A stretch of DNA of 64,000 nucleotides, taken from assembly GCF_018613755.1 (NCBI RefSeq), contig NZ_JAGGPP010000022.1, positions 57,952 through 121,951 of the forward strand, in the 5' to 3' direction. Below the pieces are notes generated by a model. The model saw nothing but the letters and a program-made list of their open reading frames with translations. It was not told where the DNA came from and ran no database searches. Positions 23,945-32,284 of this stretch are shown here, piece after piece. This DNA comes from Arthrobacter sp. ISL-72 (lineage in GTDB: Bacteria; Actinomycetota; Actinomycetes; Actinomycetales; Micrococcaceae). A program made the position numbers and the translations under genes. Each line of letters begins with the position of its first letter. The first letter of the stretch is position 1.

Positions 23945-25595
23945 CCCCGTCAACCAGGGCTTTGGCTTCAGCCTGGACCTGCTTGAGGTGATCGGCGCCC
24001 TTGAACGACTCGGCGTAGATCTTGTACACGTCCTCGGTGCCCGACGGGCGCGCGGCAAACCAGGCGTTCTCGGTGACCACCTTCAGGCCGCCGATCGCGG
24101 CGCCGTTGCCGGGAGCCTCCGTGAGCTTGGCCGTGATGGTTTCGCCGGCCAGTTCGGTGGCGGTGACGTCGGACGGCGAAAGCTTGCCGAGCGCCGCCTT
24201 CTGTTCACGCGTGGCTGCGGCGTCGATCCGGGCATAGACAGGATCTCCGAACTGGTCAGTGAGGCCCTTGTAGAGTTGCGACGGCGACTTGCCCGTGACG
24301 GCGGTGATTTCCGAGGCCAGGAGGGCCAGCAGGATGCCGTCCTTGTCCGTGGTCCATACACTGCCGTCCATCTTGTTGAAGGAAGCGCCGGCGGATTCCT
24401 CCCCGCCGAAGGCGCCCTCCCCGGACAGCAGCCCGGGGACGAACCATTTGAAGCCAACCGGCACTTCAACCAGCTTCCGGCCCAGGCTCCCGGCCACCCT
24501 GTCGATGATCGAGGATGAGACGAGCGTCTTGCCGATCACCGACGCCGGGTTCCAGCCGGTCCGGTGGCGGTAAAGGTAGTCGATGGCTACCGCGAGGTAG
24601 TGGTTCGGGTTCATCAGCCCGCCCTGCCCGTCAACGAACGGGGTGACGATGCCGTGGCGGTCCGCGTCGGCGTCGTTGCCCGTGGCGACATCAAAATTGG
24701 CGCCGCCGGACATCCGGTTGATCAGGGAGGCCATCGCCGACGGCGAGGAGCAGTCCATTCGGATCTTCTCGTCCCAGTCCAGGGTCATGAAGGCCCACTG
24801 CGGGTCCACCGTGGGGTTGACCACGGTGAGGTTCAGGTGGTGGCGCTCGCCGATCTCGCCCCAGTAGTCCACTGAGGCGCCACCCATGGGGTCGGCACCG
24901 ATCCGGACGCCGGCTTCACGGATGGCGTTCAGGTCCAGTACAAACGGGAGGTCGTCCACGTAGCTGCTGAGGAAGTCGAACTTGCCGGTGGTATCAGCCG
25001 CCAAGGCATCCGCGACGGGGATGCGCTTGACCCCGCGGAGCCCGTTTTCGAGGAGTTCGTTGGCCCGGTTGGCGATCCAGCCGGTGGCGTCGGTGTCGGC
25101 GGGGCCGCCGTGCGGCGGGTTGTACTTGAAGCCGCCGTCACCGGGGGGGTTATGGCTGGGAGTAACCACGATGCCGTCAGCCTGGGGCGCGCCCGCAGCG
25201 GCGTTCCGGTTGTGCGTGAGGATGGCGTGGCTCAGCGCCGGCGTGGGCGTGTAGCCGTGGCGGGCGTCGATCAGGACGTTCACGCCGTTGGCGGCGAGTA
25301 CCTCGAGTGCGGAGTTCTGCGCCGGTTCGCTGAGGCCGTGCGTGTCCTTGGCCATGTACAGGGGGCCGGTGATGCCCTGCCCGGCACGGTACTCCACGAT
25401 GGCCTGGGTGATGGCGACGATGTGGGATTCATTGAACGAAGCCTTCAGGCTTGACCCCCGGTGCCCGGAGGTGCCGAACGCAACGCGCTGGCCCGGATCG
25501 CTGAGATCCGGGGAAACATCGTAGTACGCATCCAGGAGCGCAGTGAGGTCAACAAGGTCTTGGGGTTGGGCAACTGTGCCCGCGCGGCTAGCCAT
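23934..25595 (-). CDS. pgm: phosphoglucomutase (alpha-D-glucose-phosphate specific)
   Basis: 553 residues. It interconverts glucose-1-phosphate and glucose-6-phosphate. Motifs: FGTSGHRGSS near the N-terminus, the phosphoserine loop VTPSHNPPGDGGFKYN, the metal loop GNDADADRHGIVTP, the sugar loop GEESAGASFNK and the phosphate loop RPSGTED near the C-terminus. ATG 25595 (MASRAGTVAQP) is chosen because this is the conserved family N-terminus; an earlier ATG at 25631 adds 12 unrelated residues. It is monocistronic, with its end overlapping the 2'-5' ligase-like gene by 11 bp. Confidence 0.95.
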   Translation of the reverse strand: MASRAGTVAQPQDLVDLTALLDAYYDVSPDLSDPGQRVAFGTSGHRGSSLKASFNESHIVAITQAIVEYRAGQGITGPLYMAKDTHGLSEPAQNSALEVLAANGVNVLIDARHGYTPTPALSHAILTHNRNAAAGAPQADGIVVTPSHNPPGDGGFKYNPPHGGPADTDATGWIANRANELLENGLRGVKRIPVADALAADTTGKFDFLSSYVDDLPFVLDLNAIREAGVRIGADPMGGASVDYWGEIGERHHLNLTVVNPTVDPQWAFMTLDWDEKIRMDCSSPSAMASLINRMSGGANFDVATGNDADADRHGIVTPFVDGQGGLMNPNHYLAVAIDYLYRHRTGWNPASVIGKTLVSSSIIDRVAGSLGRKLVEVPVGFKWFVPGLLSGEGAFGGEESAGASFNKMDGSVWTTDKDGILLALLASEITAVTGKSPSQLYKGLTDQFGDPVYARIDAAATREQKAALGKLSPSDVTATELAGETITAKLTEAPGNGAAIGGLKVVTENAWFAARPSGTEDVYKIYAESFKGADHLKQVQAEAKALVDGVIS

Positions 25596-25801
25596 GGCAC
25601 CAGCATGCCAGACGACAGCAGGGCGCAACACGATTTGTCCGGATTCCGGTCCCTATGACGCCGAATTTCATCCGGCATTTACCGATTTATTGCCATTTGC
25701 ATTTAGGAGGCCCAGTAGTTCGGCCGCGGAAAAGCGAGTACCGGCGCTGAAAGTACCTATATACCGGCCGTTCCCCTGCTGCTAATTTTCTAACAAATTA
25801 C

Positions 25802-25824
25802 GACGGCGGCACCCGGCCGCCGTC
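25802..25824 (+). promoter_or_regulatory. GC hairpin in the leader before the NERD gene
   Basis: GACGGCGGC (25802-25810) pairs perfectly with GCCGCCGTC (25816-25824) around a 5-nt loop. The 170 bp before it (about 25640-25800) is unusually AT-rich and includes TATATA. It might be a terminator for unseen transcription or a leader structure. Confidence 0.4.
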
Positions 25825-25855
25825 AGCTGCGCGGAATCCCAGGGGAGGCCAGTCC

Positions 25856-26785
25856 ATGGCAGCAGACGACGGCGCGTCTGAGCAGTCGCGGCTGGCGGCG
25901 GAGCGGATCGCGCGGTTGAAGCGCCAGTTGGAGCACGCCGAACGGGCCGGCGACCCGTGGGGCGGACGCGCGGACGGGGAGCGACGCAGCGCCGACCTGC
26001 TCAGTCAGCTGACCACCCAGGGCTGGTTCCTGCTGCATGACGTTCATTGGCCCGGCCGGCCGCTGGCCAACATTGACCATGTGCTGGTGGGACCGGGCGG
26101 CGTTGTGGTGGTGGATGTCAAGAGCTGGTCCGGCAAGGTCGAGGTGAGGGCCGGCGAGCTCAGGCAGAACGGCTATACCCGGAACCCTGCTGTGGACGGT
26201 GCCTTGGGCCAGGCGGCTGCTGTTGCTGCGCTGCTGGACCCGCCGCACCGGCATTTGGTCCGCTCCATCATCTGTCTGGCCGGTCAGCCCGACTTCGCAG
26301 GGGTGACAGGCTCCGGCGTCGAAGTGCTGGGCATCAACCTCGTTGCTGAGCGGGTGGCGGCGCTCCCGGCAGTGCTGGATCCACCGGCGGTGGTGGGCCT
26401 CTACTCCCAGTTGGGACAACAGCTGACGCAGTCGCCCGCAGTCGAAAACCACGGGCCCGTCGCTCCGGGCAAGCCCGTCCCGCCAGGGACCCAGGCGCCG
26501 AACCGGATGCATGACCCGTCGCAGCACCGGGCACAGAAGTTGCCGCGGAACCCGGAGCACAACCAGGCGCAGCACCTTCGGCACCCGGGGAACGGGCCGA
26601 TGTACCCGCCGCCCCTTCCCAGCCGCTACCACGGGTCCGCGGCCGACCGCACGGGCAGGCTGTCCGCTATGCACACGCCGGGTACGCCGCGAAGGCAAGG
26701 CCGCCGGTTGGCGGTCGGTCTGTGGAGCCTGCTGATCCTTGGGATCATGGCCCTCGCCCTCTCCGCGGCGCTCTGGATCCAGTAG
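25856..26785 (+). CDS. NERD-domain (nuclease-related) protein with C-terminal membrane anchor
   Basis: 309 residues. The N-terminal coiled region is followed by a NERD domain: GERRSADLLSQL, NIDHVLVGPGGVVVVDVKSWSGKV (catalytic-type Asp and the D-x-K pair) and QAAAVAALL. This is a PD-(D/E)xK-like nuclease fold. A His/Pro/Gln-rich linker leads to a single C-terminal transmembrane helix at about 283-305. SD GGGGAGG lies about 8 nt before the ATG. NERD proteins are thought to act in DNA processing; the role here is unknown. Confidence 0.78.
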   Translation: MAADDGASEQSRLAAERIARLKRQLEHAERAGDPWGGRADGERRSADLLSQLTTQGWFLLHDVHWPGRPLANIDHVLVGPGGVVVVDVKSWSGKVEVRAGELRQNGYTRNPAVDGALGQAAAVAALLDPPHRHLVRSIICLAGQPDFAGVTGSGVEVLGINLVAERVAALPAVLDPPAVVGLYSQLGQQLTQSPAVENHGPVAPGKPVPPGTQAPNRMHDPSQHRAQKLPRNPEHNQAQHLRHPGNGPMYPPPLPSRYHGSAADRTGRLSAMHTPGTPRRQGRRLAVGLWSLLILGIMALALSAALWIQ

Positions 26786-26843
26786 CGCCTGCCGGCACGG
26801 GGAAACGCGGAGGATTCCGGGAGCGCAGCTTCGGTGCCGTTGG

Positions 26844-26849
26844 TAGTCT
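26844..26849 (+). promoter_or_regulatory. -10 box TAGTCT before the DUF4190 gene
   Basis: TAGTCT lies 31 bp upstream of ATG 26880, leaving a short leader that contains GAAGGGGAA as ribosome-binding site. Confidence 0.35.
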
Positions 26850-26879
26850 GGGTTATAGCCACTCCGAAGGGGAATTGCC

Positions 26880-27329
26880 ATGACGAACCAGCCTGCCCCC
26901 GGCGATGAGGGGACGCCACAGGGCTACCAACCGCCGTCGTACATTCCGCCGGAGGGAACGCCGCCCCAGGGATCAAAGCCGCCGGGATCACACCCCCTGC
27001 CGCCCTACGGTCCCTCTGGCCAGCAGCCCCCGCCGTACGGAACCGCTTACGGGCAGCCCTCCTATTACGGCATGCCGCCCGAGCCGAAGAGCCTGAGCAT
27101 CGCCAGCCTGTGCTGCGGCATTGCGGTGTTTATCGGACTGGGCCTTTTCATTATTCCCCAGATTGCCGCCGTGGTCCTGGGCCACCTGGCCCTGCTCCGG
27201 GAACCTGCCGGAAGGGGACTCGCCATCGCAGGCCTGGTCCTCGGCTACCTGGGCCTGGCGCTGACGGCCATCGTGCTGACGTTCGTTGTGGTGGCCATCT
27301 TCTCGGCGGCCAACGCCGGGTACTACTGA
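26880..27329 (+). CDS. DUF4190-domain membrane protein with proline-rich N-terminus
   Basis: 149 residues. The first 65 are Pro/Gly/Tyr-rich and disordered (YGPSGQQPPPYG type repeats). Then come two transmembrane helices, at about 75-105 (IASLCCGIAVFIGLGLFIIPQIAAVVLGHLAL, quoted in parts: IASLCCGIAVF and IIPQIAAVV) and 115-145. GHLALLREPAGRGLAIAGLVLGY between them is the DUF4190 hallmark. Function is unknown; such proteins are common in actinobacterial membranes. SD GAAGGGG is upstream. It is convergent with the APH-type gene. Confidence 0.78.
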   Translation: MTNQPAPGDEGTPQGYQPPSYIPPEGTPPQGSKPPGSHPLPPYGPSGQQPPPYGTAYGQPSYYGMPPEPKSLSIASLCCGIAVFIGLGLFIIPQIAAVVLGHLALLREPAGRGLAIAGLVLGYLGLALTAIVLTFVVVAIFSAANAGYY

Positions 27330-27355
27330 CCCCCGTCCTACCCGCCCAGCACGGG

Positions 27356-28231
27356 TCAGTGCGTCAGCGCGCGGACCAGGCGGGCGGCGTTTTCGTCCAG
27401 CCAGGCGGCCCGGCGTTCGATCAGTCCCCCCACGCCTTCGGCCCACATGCGGGCCCAACCGCCTCCCACCGTCTGCGCGTTGTACTCCATCCGTTCGTAC
27501 GACAGACGGACGGCGTCCGCGCTGAAGTGCGGCAGCCGCCGTCGTTCGTCCAGGGTCCAGCCGTAGGCGTCAGCGAAAATCCGGAGCCGCCGGAACGGAT
27601 CCAGTTCCTCCCAGCCTGGCCATCCGTCCACTGAGTCCCTGAGCGGAACCCAGTGCATTGCGGTGTTGAAGGAGTCCTTGAAGGCCGTGCTTGGCCCGGC
27701 GAGGTCGAAGTCCACCAGCCCTGCGGCCAGCCCGTTCCGGACCACCACGTTCTGCGGCGTCACATCCAGATGGCAGACCAGCCCTGCTGGGTCGCCCTTC
27801 ACGGTGTCCTGCCGAATTGGCCGCGGCGGGAAGGGGTATGCCGCCGGGACGAATCCCGCCGAAGCTTTATGCAGCCGCCGAACCAGCCGGCCCACGGACG
27901 CGAGGAGGTCCTCCGACCGGACCCAGGGTTCAGGCAGCGCCCCGGCGCAGGTCCCCGGCACGAAGGTGAGGACGTCGCGGCCTTCGCCGTCACGCCCGAG
28001 GAACCGGGGAGAGCCCTCGAATCCGGCCTCTTCCAGCCAGTCGAGGTAGTCCGCCACCGCGAAACTCTGCCGCTGGTGCGGACGGCGGACAGTTCCGCCC
28101 ACCCGCACGACGCCTTCGGTGACATCGCCCGCGGGCATGAGTTCGACGTCGGACGCCTCGTCCGCGGCGGGGCGGTAGACACGGGATTCAACCGGTCCCT
28201 GCGCGGCCGGACGGGGGTGGTGGTTGCTCAT
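27356..28231 (-). CDS. aminoglycoside phosphotransferase (APH)-family kinase
   Basis: 291 residues. The protein-kinase-like APH fold has the catalytic loop VCHLDVTPQNVVV (HxDxxxxN) and the metal motif LVDFDLAGP. The N-terminal VGGTVRRPHQRQSFAVADYLDWLEEAG is typical of the group of small-molecule kinases whose members phosphorylate diverse metabolites; nothing points to antibiotic resistance. ATG 28231 has TACGCT 6 nt upstream, consistent with leaderless expression. A longer upstream frame would run into the amidase gene. Confidence 0.78.
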   Translation of the reverse strand: MSNHHPRPAAQGPVESRVYRPAADEASDVELMPAGDVTEGVVRVGGTVRRPHQRQSFAVADYLDWLEEAGFEGSPRFLGRDGEGRDVLTFVPGTCAGALPEPWVRSEDLLASVGRLVRRLHKASAGFVPAAYPFPPRPIRQDTVKGDPAGLVCHLDVTPQNVVVRNGLAAGLVDFDLAGPSTAFKDSFNTAMHWVPLRDSVDGWPGWEELDPFRRLRIFADAYGWTLDERRRLPHFSADAVRLSYERMEYNAQTVGGGWARMWAEGVGGLIERRAAWLDENAARLVRALTH

Positions 28232-28237
28232 CGAGCC

Positions 28238-28243
28238 AGCGTA
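28238..28243 (-). promoter_or_regulatory. -10 box TACGCT, leaderless-type spacing
   Basis: TACGCT on the minus strand ends 6 nt before ATG 28231. It lies just after the stop of the amidase gene on the same strand. Confidence 0.45.
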
Positions 28244-28260
28244 CGCCGGGCAGGAGGTGC

Positions 28261-29715
28261 CTAGAAGCCGAGCTGCGCCGCGACCTGCAGCAGCAGTGCC
28301 TCTGAGCCCATCGGTCCCACCACCTGGATGCCCATGGGCAGGCCGGCGCCGGAAGAACCTCCGGTCCAGTGCACCGGAATGCTGATGGCGGGAAGGCCGC
28401 ACACATTGACCATGCTGGACCACGGCGCGTATTCGCACTGTTTCCGGTAGTCGCCGTCGGCGTCCCCCGCCCATTCCGCGGCCGGCCAGTACCCGTCCCC
28501 GTGGGAGGCTCCGGTGAACCAGCCCACGGGCCGTGGCGTCTGGGCCAGCGCGGGCGTCAGGATGAGGTCCCACTGGGCGTATTGGGAGATCGTGTCGCGC
28601 TCAAACTGCCGCAGGAACGCCAGAGCCTCGTTGAGTTTCGACGCGCTCCGCTGTTGTGCCCGGCGCCGGAACGTGCGCGTCAGCGGAGTCAGCAGCGCCT
28701 CACGCTGGGGTGCAATCCGGGCACTGCCAACGCCGGCCGTCCAGGCTGTGGTGAAGGCGTCCGGATAGCGGTTGTCGAAACGGATCCCGGCTTCGGCAGT
28801 GGAATGTCCGGCCGCTTCCAGCAGCCGGACGCCCTCATTGAGGGCTTCCATCGCCTCAGGGTCCGGGGTGAAAGGGAAGATGGCCTGCCAGGGGCTGTCC
28901 AGGCTCACGCCGATCCGCAGTCGGCGGGTTGGCCGGGACAGCGATGCCAGGTACCCGCCGGCTTCGGGTCCGGTCTCGAGGCCGGAGCCTGAGCCGGCCG
29001 TCAGTGCGTCAAGCATCAGGGCGGCATCTTCCGCAGACCGGGCCAGGGGTCCGGCCACCACCAGGCGCGCTGGGTCTCCGGTGTTTTCGCCGGCCGGTAC
29101 CAGCCCGCGCCCCGGTTTCAGCCCCACCAGGCCGCACGCCGCCGCCGGAATGCGGACCGAGCCGCCGCCGTCGGACCCCGGAGCGAACGGAACAAGGCCC
29201 GCGGCAACGGCCGCCGCGCTTCCGCCCGAGGATCCCCCTGAACTTCGGCTCAGTGCATGCGGGTTGCGCGACGGCGGCGCAATCAGGTTCTCGCTGTAGG
29301 CTGTCAGGCCAAACTCCGGAACCTGGGTTTTGCCCAGGGAGATGGCACCGGCGCCTTTCACGGCAGCGGCGAGGGCGCCGTCCACGGGAGCGGGCTTCCG
29401 GTCCAGGGCCGCGCTGCCATGGGTGGTGACCACACCGGCAACGTCCGTCAGATCCTTGAACGCCACCGGCAGGCCGTGCAGCAGCGGGAGCTGTTCGGTA
29501 TGACCGGCCGACCTGGCATGCCCGGCATGCCGGGCGTCGGCGCTCGCGGCCTCGGCCAGTGCCTGTTCGGCCGTCACTGTGATGAAGGCGCCGAGGCCCG
29601 GGTTCCGGGCTTCGATCCGGGCGAGGAAATGCCGGGCGACCTCGCGCGCGGAGACCTCGCCGGACCGAAGGGCATTCCGCAGCCCGACAGCGGACAGTTC
29701 GTGGATCTCAGCCAA
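28261..29715 (-). CDS. amidase (amidase-signature family)
   Basis: 484 residues. An amidase-signature hydrolase with the Ser-cisSer-Lys triad: Lys in GLPVAFKDLTDVAG, cis-Ser in SGGSSGGSAAAVAAG and nucleophile Ser in GSDGGGSVRIPAA. The substrate is unknown; GatA-like function is unlikely without GatB/C nearby. TTG 29715 is chosen because it overlaps the stop of the upstream peptidase gene by 8 bp, has TGGAG upstream, and starts the family-like LAEIHELSAVGLRNAL. A longer frame reaching 29889 would overlap the peptidase gene heavily. Confidence 0.82.
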   Translation of the reverse strand: MAEIHELSAVGLRNALRSGEVSAREVARHFLARIEARNPGLGAFITVTAEQALAEAASADARHAGHARSAGHTEQLPLLHGLPVAFKDLTDVAGVVTTHGSAALDRKPAPVDGALAAAVKGAGAISLGKTQVPEFGLTAYSENLIAPPSRNPHALSRSSGGSSGGSAAAVAAGLVPFAPGSDGGGSVRIPAAACGLVGLKPGRGLVPAGENTGDPARLVVAGPLARSAEDAALMLDALTAGSGSGLETGPEAGGYLASLSRPTRRLRIGVSLDSPWQAIFPFTPDPEAMEALNEGVRLLEAAGHSTAEAGIRFDNRYPDAFTTAWTAGVGSARIAPQREALLTPLTRTFRRRAQQRSASKLNEALAFLRQFERDTISQYAQWDLILTPALAQTPRPVGWFTGASHGDGYWPAAEWAGDADGDYRKQCEYAPWSSMVNVCGLPAISIPVHWTGGSSGAGLPMGIQVVGPMGSEALLLQVAAQLGF

Positions 29716-30460
29716 GGAAACGAGGCTCCAGCCGCTCTTCGAGGGCCTGTGGAGCGGCGCCGCCGGCCCCTCCGGCCGTCCGGCGGGTGACACGGTACGC
29801 GGCCTTGCCGCGAACCTCGCTGACCGCCTCCACAAGGGCGGTGCCAAAGTAAACCAGCCCAACGCCGTCGTCCGTGCAGTGGGTTTCACCCAGCGTGCCG
29901 TCAGCTACTAACCGCTGCACCAGCGGCCGTCGCTGGTTCTCCGAGTCGTAGTGGACGCCGTTGCCGTAGGGCAGGAAGCCCAGCGCATTGGTCACGGGAC
30001 GCAGCTGCGGGCCGAACGAGTCCGTTGTGCCGCCCTGGTACCAGCAGATGGATCCTGCCGAAACGCCGTTGAGGACCACCCCGTGTTCCCAGGCCCGCCG
30101 CAGGATTTCGTCCAGGCCGTGCGCGCGCCACACCGCCAGCAGGTTCACCACCGAACCCCCGTTGACCCACACCACGTCCTGCTTCAGGAGGTGCGCTTCC
30201 GGATCGTCGATGCTGGGCATGGTGAACAGGTTGAGATGGCTGAAATCGAAGCCGGCCGCCTTCGCCGCCTGATCCAATTCCGCATTGAACCAGCGCTGGT
30301 CACCTCCTGCCGTCCCGATATGGGTCACACGCGGCGCCCGCCCGGTGACACCGGAAAGTTCGACGGCGTGGTGAAGCAGTGCGTCAAACTCCAGCCGTGA
30401 ACGCAGGCCTGCCTTGTACCCGCCGGACGTGGCCAGGATGGTGGGCTGTTGGGCTGCCAT
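29708..30460 (-). CDS. peptidase E (S51 dipeptidase)-like protein
   Basis: 250 residues with a type 1 glutamine-amidotransferase-like fold. The nucleophile Ser sits in NGVSAGSICWYQGG, and VNGGSVVNLLAVW precedes it, as in S51 peptidases and cyanophycinase relatives. It probably cleaves Asp-X dipeptides in the cytosol. SD AAAGGAGA lies 7 nt before ATG 30460. It is followed with an 8-bp overlap by the amidase gene, suggesting a two-gene operon for peptide or amide breakdown. Confidence 0.8.
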   Translation of the reverse strand: MAAQQPTILATSGGYKAGLRSRLEFDALLHHAVELSGVTGRAPRVTHIGTAGGDQRWFNAELDQAAKAAGFDFSHLNLFTMPSIDDPEAHLLKQDVVWVNGGSVVNLLAVWRAHGLDEILRRAWEHGVVLNGVSAGSICWYQGGTTDSFGPQLRPVTNALGFLPYGNGVHYDSENQRRPLVQRLVADGTLGETHCTDDGVGLVYFGTALVEAVSEVRGKAAYRVTRRTAGGAGGAAPQALEERLEPRFLG

Positions 30461-30533
30461 CGACGATTCTCCTTTGCGGTCCCCTTGAAGCGTAACGTGC
30501 CCTGGATTCGCGATGCCGGGCCGCGGCGGAGGA

Positions 30534-30539
30534 TACGCT
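30534..30539 (+). promoter_or_regulatory. -10 box TACGCT before the rhodanese gene
   Basis: TACGCT lies 34 bp upstream of ATG 30574; the predicted leader includes the SD GGAGAGGA. Confidence 0.35.
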
Positions 30540-30573
30540 GGAACCAGACCTTCATTTTCCGGAGAGGACTTCC

Positions 30574-30900
30574 ATGAGCGACTTCGAAACCGTGACCGTG
30601 ACCGACGTTCCCGCCGACGCCAAGATCCTTGACGTGCGCGAGGACTACGAGTGGGCGGCCGGGCATGCCGAAGGTGCGCTGCACATTCCGCTGGACCAGC
30701 TGCCGGGAAGGCTCGAGGAGCTGGATCCGGACGAGGACCTGTATGTCATCTGCCGCACCGGCGGCCGTTCCTTCCGGGCTGCCCAATGGCTGGCGGGGCA
30801 GGGATATTCTGCGACGAATGTGGCCGGAGGAATGGACCAGTGGCTCGAGTCGGGGATGCCGCTCGTCTCGGACAACGGCCTTAAGCCGGTCATCCTGTAG
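30574..30900 (+). CDS. single-domain rhodanese-like sulfurtransferase
   Basis: 108 residues. One rhodanese domain: DVREDYEWAAGHAEGALHIPL is the N-terminal signature and VICRTGGRSFRAAQWL contains the active-site Cys in a CRTGGR loop. It is likely to transfer sulfane sulfur from persulfide donors; the physiological acceptor is unknown. SD GGAGAGGA is present. It lies 98 bp upstream of pheA and is divergent from the peptidase E gene. Confidence 0.88.
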   Translation: MSDFETVTVTDVPADAKILDVREDYEWAAGHAEGALHIPLDQLPGRLEELDPDEDLYVICRTGGRSFRAAQWLAGQGYSATNVAGGMDQWLESGMPLVSDNGLKPVIL

Positions 30901-30998
30901 TACCCATACCGGCTGCCCTCCCAGCAGCCGCTTTCCACGCCGCCCGCATTCCAAGCCGCCCGCCCGGACGGCCACTGACATGATCACAAGGACCGTCC

Positions 30999-31982
30999 AT
31001 GCCCGCCTCACCCGCCACCTACACCTTCCTTGGCCCGGAAGGCACTTTCACCGAGGCCGCGCTGATGCAGGTGCCGGGCGCCGTGGACGCAGTCCGCCTC
31101 CCCTCCTCCAACGTGAACACGGCGCTGGACAAAGTCCGGAACGGATCCGCCGATGCCGCCATGGTGCCCATCGAGAATTCGGTAGAGGGCGGGGTCACGG
31201 CCACGCTGGACGCCATAGCCTCGGGCCAGGAGTTGAGGATTGTCCGCGAGGCGCTGGTGCCCATCAGCTTTGTCCTCGTTGCCCGTCCCGGCGTGGACAT
31301 TGCCGGTATCCGCCGCATCTCCACCCACGGCCACGCCTGGGCGCAGTGCAGGCTCTGGGTTGAAGCGAACATGCCCCAGGTGGAATACATTCCGGCGTCC
31401 TCAACCGCTGCGGGTGCCATGGGCTTGCTGCATGAGGAAGGCGCCCATTACGACGCCGCCATCTGTGCACCGATTGTGGCCACCCAGCAGCAGGGACTCC
31501 GCGTGCTCGCTGAGAACATCGGGGACAACCCCGGCGCCGTCACCCGGTTTGTCCTGGTCAGCCGGCCCGGAGCGCTGCCGCACCCCACCGGAGCCGACAA
31601 AACCACAGTGGTGGTTCCGCTGCCCGAGGACCGCCCTGGCGCGCTGATGGAAATCCTGGACCAGTTCGCCACCCGCGGCGTAAACCTCAGCCGCATCGAA
31701 TCCCGCCCCACCGGGCAGTATCTGGGCCACTATTTCTTCAGCATCGACGCCGATGGCCACGTGGAGGACGCCCGCGTAGCCGACGCGCTTGCCGGACTGC
31801 ACCGGATCAGCCCCGCCACACGCTTCTTGGGGTCCTATCCGCGAGCAGATAAACAGAGTCCCGACGTGGAACCGCACACCTCCGACCAAGCATTCCAGGC
31901 TGCACATGAATGGGTGGCACGGATACTGAAAGGGGCATCAGTCGAGCCCGTTCATGCCCCGCAGGGTTCGCGCACAGCTTAG
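30999..31982 (+). CDS. pheA: prephenate dehydratase
   Basis: 327 residues. It catalyses prephenate to phenylpyruvate in phenylalanine synthesis. The PDT domain shows FLGPEGTFTEAAL, PIENSVEGGVTATLD and the catalytic TRF segment (GAVTRFVLVSRPG). A C-terminal ACT domain has DRPGALMEILDQFATRGVNLSRIESRP, the phenylalanine-binding feedback site. There is no chorismate mutase domain. The last 50 residues beyond the ACT domain are polar and unusual. A disordered 69-aa protein gene follows after 92 bp. Confidence 0.94.
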   Translation: MPASPATYTFLGPEGTFTEAALMQVPGAVDAVRLPSSNVNTALDKVRNGSADAAMVPIENSVEGGVTATLDAIASGQELRIVREALVPISFVLVARPGVDIAGIRRISTHGHAWAQCRLWVEANMPQVEYIPASSTAAGAMGLLHEEGAHYDAAICAPIVATQQQGLRVLAENIGDNPGAVTRFVLVSRPGALPHPTGADKTTVVVPLPEDRPGALMEILDQFATRGVNLSRIESRPTGQYLGHYFFSIDADGHVEDARVADALAGLHRISPATRFLGSYPRADKQSPDVEPHTSDQAFQAAHEWVARILKGASVEPVHAPQGSRTA

Positions 31983-32025
31983 GCAAATGCCCTTCCGGGT
32001 ACTTCCCCGCCTGCACAGCAGTGCG

Positions 32026-32031
32026 TATGCT
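32026..32031 (+). promoter_or_regulatory. -10 box TATGCT before the 69-aa gene
   Basis: TATGCT lies 43 bp upstream of ATG 32075, giving the small gene its own likely transcription start after pheA. Confidence 0.35.
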
Positions 32032-32074
32032 TGCCTGATCCATTGGGGAAGACCTCTACCGGAAGGAGCGGGTC

Positions 32075-32284
32075 ATGTCAGGATCCAGCAGTGATAACGA
32101 CGGCCAGGGAATGATAGTCAACCCCAAACCGAAGGACGATAACCAGGACTGGGACGGCGACGATGCAGACCGGGCGGACCGCCTGCGCTTCGAAGAGGAA
32201 CAAGCCATGATCCGCGAGCAGTCCGAGGCCCGCGCTGCGGCAAAGGCTGCAGCCGAGGCCGAAGAGAAAAAGGCCAGCGCTTAA
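32075..32284 (+). CDS. small charged helical protein (69 aa)
   Basis: I do not recognise it. The N-terminal half is acidic and disordered (DNDGQ, DDNQDWDGDDAD). The C-terminal half is a long charged, Ala-rich helix (RLRFEEEQAMIREQSEARAA) with heptad-like spacing that could form a coiled coil. There is no membrane segment or Cys. SD GGAAGGAGC is a good match. Its stop overlaps the convergent lipid kinase stop by 4 bp (TTAA). Confidence 0.6.
   Translation: MSGSSSDNDGQGMIVNPKPKDDNQDWDGDDADRADRLRFEEEQAMIREQSEARAAAKAAAEAEEKKASA

Noticed and set aside
27356..28231. Antibiotic resistance gene (aminoglycoside phosphotransferase)
   Set aside because: Only the general APH-fold motifs are present. The family is broad and neither context nor sequence points to aminoglycosides.
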